DNA from: Patiria miniata
Taxonomy: Eukaryota > Echinodermata > Asteroidea > Valvatida > Asterinidae
Assembly: GCF_015706575.1 (NCBI RefSeq)
Contig: NW_024037055.1
Location: forward strand, 15,104,262 to 15,168,261
DNA: 64,000 nucleotides
Reading direction: 5' to 3'
Shown here one piece after another: positions 13,001 to 19,000 of the stretch. A program made the position numbers and the translations under genes. The notes beneath the pieces were generated by a model. That model was not told the DNA's origin, searched no databases, and saw nothing but the letters and a program-made list of their open reading frames with translations. Position 1 is the first letter of the stretch. Each line of letters opens with the position of its first letter.

Positions 13001-16000
13001 AAATGGCGACTCTTTCACGTCGATAACGGCACCGAGATGGAACACGTCAGTGAAACAACTCCAGTTGAACATATTGTAAGAACAAGATGAGGACTGGCCT
13101 TGTATTGAAACAGTCTTGACTTGTAAATGTTACAGCAAATTGGATTAACCTTTCTATTTAGAGTTTCCAAAAACAAGTTCATGGAAACAGCTAGGCATGT
13201 AAAAAATTAATATTGTATTTTTGTTACAAACCTGGAAATATTTCTGTAATTTTTCAGGATCCTGAGGGCTGCAACCCTGCAACCTGCCTTTGTGTCCCAA
13301 TTGGTGACTGCTACGCCAAAAACTACAACTCTTCGTTCGTCGTTGACGACCGTGCCTTTGAGTACTTCATCACACTGACGGTCACCAACCACGCTGGACT
13401 TGTAACTTCCCAGACATTTAAAGTAGGTGTTAGGGGAGTATATAAATAACCATTCTCACAAACTAAACTAAGCTTTAACTTCAGTTCACTTGTTAATCGT
13501 AAAGCTTGCGTTTGAACAAGATATCACCCAAATAAGGATATAAAGGAACACAATATCTCAGTAATTAGTGAAATTTTATCGACTTCTTTAAGTTTTGAAG
13601 GATTTTGGGAACAGTCTTTTTTTGCTATCGGAAAGTTAAGTTTAAGTTTAAGTTCAGTGTCGGAAACAATGTGCATGGACTGCCTGGCACTTGCGGTGCT
13701 AAAACCATGTCAGCACTGGACATAACATTTATTTTGGTATAACTTGATCTTCAGATACAATGAGCAATTTCTGTTTATATTTTACCAGTAAAGCGGCACG
13801 GCGTGAAAGAGTGTTGCTTAACCAGGAGTCCATGTACACTGCAGAAACTGTAGTGTTAATTTAACACCATTCGGTATCTATATAGGACAACACCAGTAAA
13901 ATTTAACACCAGATGGTCCTATATAGATACCTATGGTGTAAATTTAACACTGTAGTTTTAGCAGTGTACCACCTCAAACCGCCCAGCCTATTACTCCCTT
14001 TACTGCCCCAATCTTCCTCACCACTGTATGGTTTTGTGGATTTATCCCTGAAGAAATACAATGTAATACAATCTAGTACAGGCGCTGATGGTTTGAAAGA
14101 GTTACTTAATCATTGCAGACAAGTCCCATGAACACCGTGGACGAAGCTGCAGAAGATCTTGTATCGCAATCCAACGATACTTCCTCAATCGACGCCGGCG
14201 CCTTCGATCAAATAGCGGACCAGCTTGATGACATTGTCAACTCTCAAGATACGTCCCCGGAAGTGAGTTATTCATTTGCATATTTTGTTTTTAAATCACA
14301 AGACAACCATCTTTTAAAATCCCTGGGAAAGTTTAAACAGAGCAAAGTTAATAAATAAATTGTGCGCATATGCATGTTATTGTACACAACTGACAAATTA
14401 AAAAATTTGGGCCTTATTATAAAATTGAACAAAGTTATTATGACCTCCGGAACACTGTACTGGGACTCTCTACCAACTATCCAGGCCAGCCCTGATCCCT
14501 TGTCCTCTGTTATTTATTCCCCATTAATTGTGACAAAATATACTTTGAACCCATGTAAAAGTGTATTCAAATTTGTATTCATTCAGTTTGCTCTTTGTGT
14601 TAAAGACTTCGTAAATAGGGACAAAATAAAGATGGCCAAGCACCCAAAATTTCTTTAAGGGCATATATAAGAATATCGCTTTGAACCAAATATCACTCAG
14701 GTCACGGCGAATGTCATCATTGTCGTGAACAACCTCCTGCAAGTGGACACCCGAGAATTCAACGATTCGGAAAGCGCGGCCAACTCTTCGTCCCGTGTTG
14801 TCCGCGCCCTGGAGAGGCAGATATGGAACGTCCTGGCGGCGGGGAAAAACATCAGCGCGGTCACGACCAGCGTGGCGGTCGTTGCGAGTCACTTCAACGC
14901 TGGTGCTCTGCTCAACGGGGTAGTGTTCGCTGCTCTTTCTGGAGGCGGTGGAAGCGAGTCATTGGCTGATGAGGATATAGGTGTCTTCCGTGGTTCTGAC
15001 GGGGACATCCCCTTGGTCAAAGTAGAAGTATCCATCAAACTTCCGGAGGAAATACTGAAACTATTTCCCACAGGTAGGTATAAGCGGTGACAGTGAAATG
15101 TTTCACGGCAAACATTGCATACTATGTTCGAAACAATTGAAAAAGCAGGGATGAATAAAAAAAATCAAGGAGAAATCAACAACCAGGCACGTTTTCTGTA
15201 TTTCGTATGAGTTTGTGGCAACTTTGCTGTGGTTTATGAGCTGAATGGCTGTTCCAAGAGGGCAAGCTAATTAACGCCCTTTTCGCAACTCAGTGACTGA
15301 CTCACCGACTCTCACTTGTTAGCCGGGCAGTGCTATTGTTTAGGTTTACCTGTAACGCCAATGAAAGGGCTAAGTCTTGCCCATTGCGAACACCAATGCA
15401 TGAAAAGACTTCCAGTGAATAGCCATTTTGATTCAGTTGGTAATGTTGTGGGCCGTTGGACCAGATTTACAAAGCTTGCATTGTCTTTTTATTTAAGAAT
15501 TTATTGTTTGAATTAATAAATTTGCACTTCGTTCCATCTGTCTTATTAAACAGGCAGTGCTGTACCCATCAGCTTCGTCATGTATGGGAACAATAATCTC
15601 TTCCACTCCCAGCAAGCGGACAACGCCTCGTCAACGGAGTTCCCCACCGCCATCGCCAGTCGTATCATCTCTGCCAGTGTACCTAATGTCAGCATCAGTG
15701 ATCTCCCATATGACAGTCCAGTTGTCATTGCCTTTCATTTAAAACCTGTAAGATCTCAAATGTGTCGTGCTGTCTTGTAACTTGCTTTCCTCACAGTTAA
15801 AATATACTTCGGCAGTAGTCCTGTTTTTGCTTTTGTTGTGTTGCCCTCTAACCGGCAGGAAATATTACAAACAAGGCGCCTTTCTTAGTTCTGCCTAAAG
15901 TTAGTTTGTATGTGAAGACAGTAAACAGCCGATCATAAACTATTGACTTGGTGGAATATTATTTAGATTGATCATATCAGAAGGGTTCCACGGTTTGTAT

Positions 16001-19000
16001 GCTTAGGATCAGTGCAGTAAACGGTAAAAGCTGTAAGCACTAAGCATATCAAGGAAAATCGATGATTGAATAATTGAATAAATAGTTGCATGAGTTACCA
16101 CGTGTGGTATACGTGTTCAATAACTTAACATCTGTGACTTGTAGCGCAAAAAAACTGGCCTTATTGTGGTTGACGCCATTTTTCTTTGATCCTTCTTCAT
16201 AATAATTAAATAATAAAAGCTTATAAAGCACTGGCATCTATAGGAAAACTTAATCACTGCGCTGGGGGATAAATGAGTACATTGTCATTGAAATTCCAAT
16301 ACCGCAGATACAGGTGTTGAGTCCAATGGAGAGCACCGAGCAGACGGAGACATGCGTCTTCTGGGATTTCATTCTTCGTGACGGCATCGGTGATTGGTCA
16401 CCTGAAGGTTGCAGGACAGACCAACTGACCAATGGGAGAATAGTTTGCCTGTGTGACCATGCGACTAATTTTGCCGTACTTGTGGTAAGCCTTCGAATAG
16501 GAGATAGAGAAACAAGCAAAGTAAATGTCAAGCACAGTATTTGAGACGTTGGTATCCACAAGACTATTGTACCTAACAATCTTCTGGTTTCCCCGAATAA
16601 TTAGTCAACTTCTTTTCTTTCTTATTGCAGAATATCCATGGCAAAAAGTTCACCAGTTTGGCTCTGGATATTATCAGCAAAGCTGGATGTATTGTGTCCA
16701 TCGTGGCTCTAGTCATCACCATTGTCATATACTCATCATTAAGGTAATTTGTTAGAAAATGCTTTTATTTATTGAGCAGGTATTCAGTCAGTCACAAGTC
16801 ATTGCAATGAAAAGCATTGTATTTACCTAAGACGACTGTTTAAAAAAAAAAGCGAGCGTGCAAGTGAGTTATGATTGTTAACTCAGAAATTGTAAGGTTC
16901 TAGCTGGACTGTTTTGGCAATCGCATCTTAACAGTAAATTCGGCCTATTACTCATGAAAACTGCCCTGCCTGTTCACTGTATTGCCTGAAACAACATATT
17001 ACTCACTGTAGTGACTGAAACCACACGAAAACTCTGAAGGTTTACCAATTCTTCAGTCAAACACAATCATGAGGTGCCGTGACCTTGTGTTCTGGAGCAA
17101 GTTTGTGGTCTACGGGTAATTTCGCAGGTTGTGGGTTCGAGTCCAGCCTGGGGTTGTGGTGCGTGTGCCCTTGGGCAAGGCACTTTGTCACTCATTGCTG
17201 TGAGGGCAGAGTTAGTTACTGTGAGAGGTTGATTACGGCCATTTGTAGCGCCGAAATGGCTGCATACCGGCCGTATGTGCTCCCATAGGGAGTTGAGAAG
17301 GTTTCAAGAGTGTTGCCCATTAAAACAAGAAAAATATCAGTTGTAAAGCGCTTTGATACCCCGTTGTGGTGTAAACGCGCCATGTACATGCCTGCTATGC
17401 TAATGGGTAAGCCGCCCTCAGGTAAACCTGCGTAGGATCGAAATGTTCGACCCGCTAATTTGTTGATTTAAATATTCCAGGTCAATCCAGTAAGTGAGCA
17501 GTTCGCAGCACTTTTATTCATTTAAAAAATATTGCTTGTTGGATGATACAGGTCGTTGAGATCGAAGACTCCCAGCCGCATCCTCATTAGCTTCTCACTG
17601 TCTCTGCTGTGTCTCTACCTGGTCTTCGTGGCAGGCATAGAGCAGACATCGTCCCGCGTGGTTTGCATCGTGGTAGCCGTCTTGATGCACTACTTCACGC
17701 TGACGTCCATGGCCTGGATGGGCGTGGAGGCCGCGAGCATGTACCTCAAGCTGGTCAGGGTTTTCAATTCCGACGTGGAGCACTTCATGATCAAGGCGTC
17801 TGTCGTTGCTTGGGGTAGGTAATCAGAGTTCCAGTATATGTGTCCAAGTGTTGAGTCACAAAGTTTGAGCTGAGGAGTCAAAGTCACAAGTCATATGGAT
17901 CAATTCTGAGTCTTGAGTTAAGAATCACTTAGTCCCAGTGTGAGTCCCAAGTCACTTAGGTTCAAGCCCGAATTCAGGTCTCAAGTCAGTTGGTTTGATT
18001 CTGAGTCAGAGTCTGAGTCATAAGTCATGTGGTCAAATCTGAGTCTCAGTCACGAGTCACTTAGTCCCACTCTCATCCCAAGTCACTTTGTTCAAGCCTG
18101 AGTACAGGTCTCGAGTCAGTCGGTTTGATTCTGAGTCAGAGTCTGAGTCATAAGTCATGTGGTTAAATCTGAGTCTTGAGTAACGAGTCACTGGGTGCCA
18201 GTCTAAGTCACAAGTCACTTTGTTCAAGTATGATTTCAGGTCTCAAGTCAGTTGGTTCGATTCCAAGTCTGAGTCACGAGTCACATGGTTCGCGTCTAAG
18301 TCTCAAGTCACTCGGTTCAAGTCCGAGCCCCAAGTCACGTGGTTCTTGTCCGAGTTCCAAGTCACTTGGTTCTAGTCTGAGTCCCAAGTCACTTTGTTTT
18401 AGTCTGAGTCCCAAGTCACTTGGTTCTAGTCTGAGTCCCAATTCTCGTGGGTCTAGTCTGAGTCTCAAGTCACTTGGTTCTAGTCTGATTCCCAAGTCAC
18501 GTGGGTCTAGTCTGAATCCCAAGTCACTTGGTTCTAGTCTGAGTCCCAAGTCACTTGGTTCTAGTCTGAGTCCCAAGTCACGTGGTTCTAGTCTGAGTCC
18601 CAAGTCATGTGGTTCTATAGTCTGAGTCTCAAGTCATTTGGTTCAAGTCTGAGTCCTAAGTCACTTGGTTCTAGTCTGAGTCCCAAGTCACATTGGTCTA
18701 GTCTGAGTCCCAAGTCACTTGGTTCTAGTCTGAGTCCCAAGTCACTTGGTTCTAGTCTGAGTCCCAAGTCACTTGGTTCAAGTCTGAGGCTCAAGTCAGT
18801 TGGCTCAAATCTGAGTCCCAGTCTTAATTGCTTGATACAATTTCGACCCTGATGAGCCACCGCTACGATTCCCTTGGTCTGGTCCCAGTCCTGATCAAAC
18901 ACCTGGTTCAAGTCTTAGTAGTCTGAATTTGGTCAGATGGTACCGGCTAAGGCAAGGACCGAGTCACAAGTCATTTTGACCTAATCCGAGTCCCAAGTCA

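Noticed and set aside
14524..14892. - strand frame opposite gene A exon 15
   Set aside because: Antisense shadow of the GAIN exon with no domain match.
18176..18852. Long open frames with SLSPKSLGS repeats on both strands
   Set aside because: By-product of a 27 bp (3n) minisatellite in intron 19; frames are open on both strands at once, with no splice or start context.
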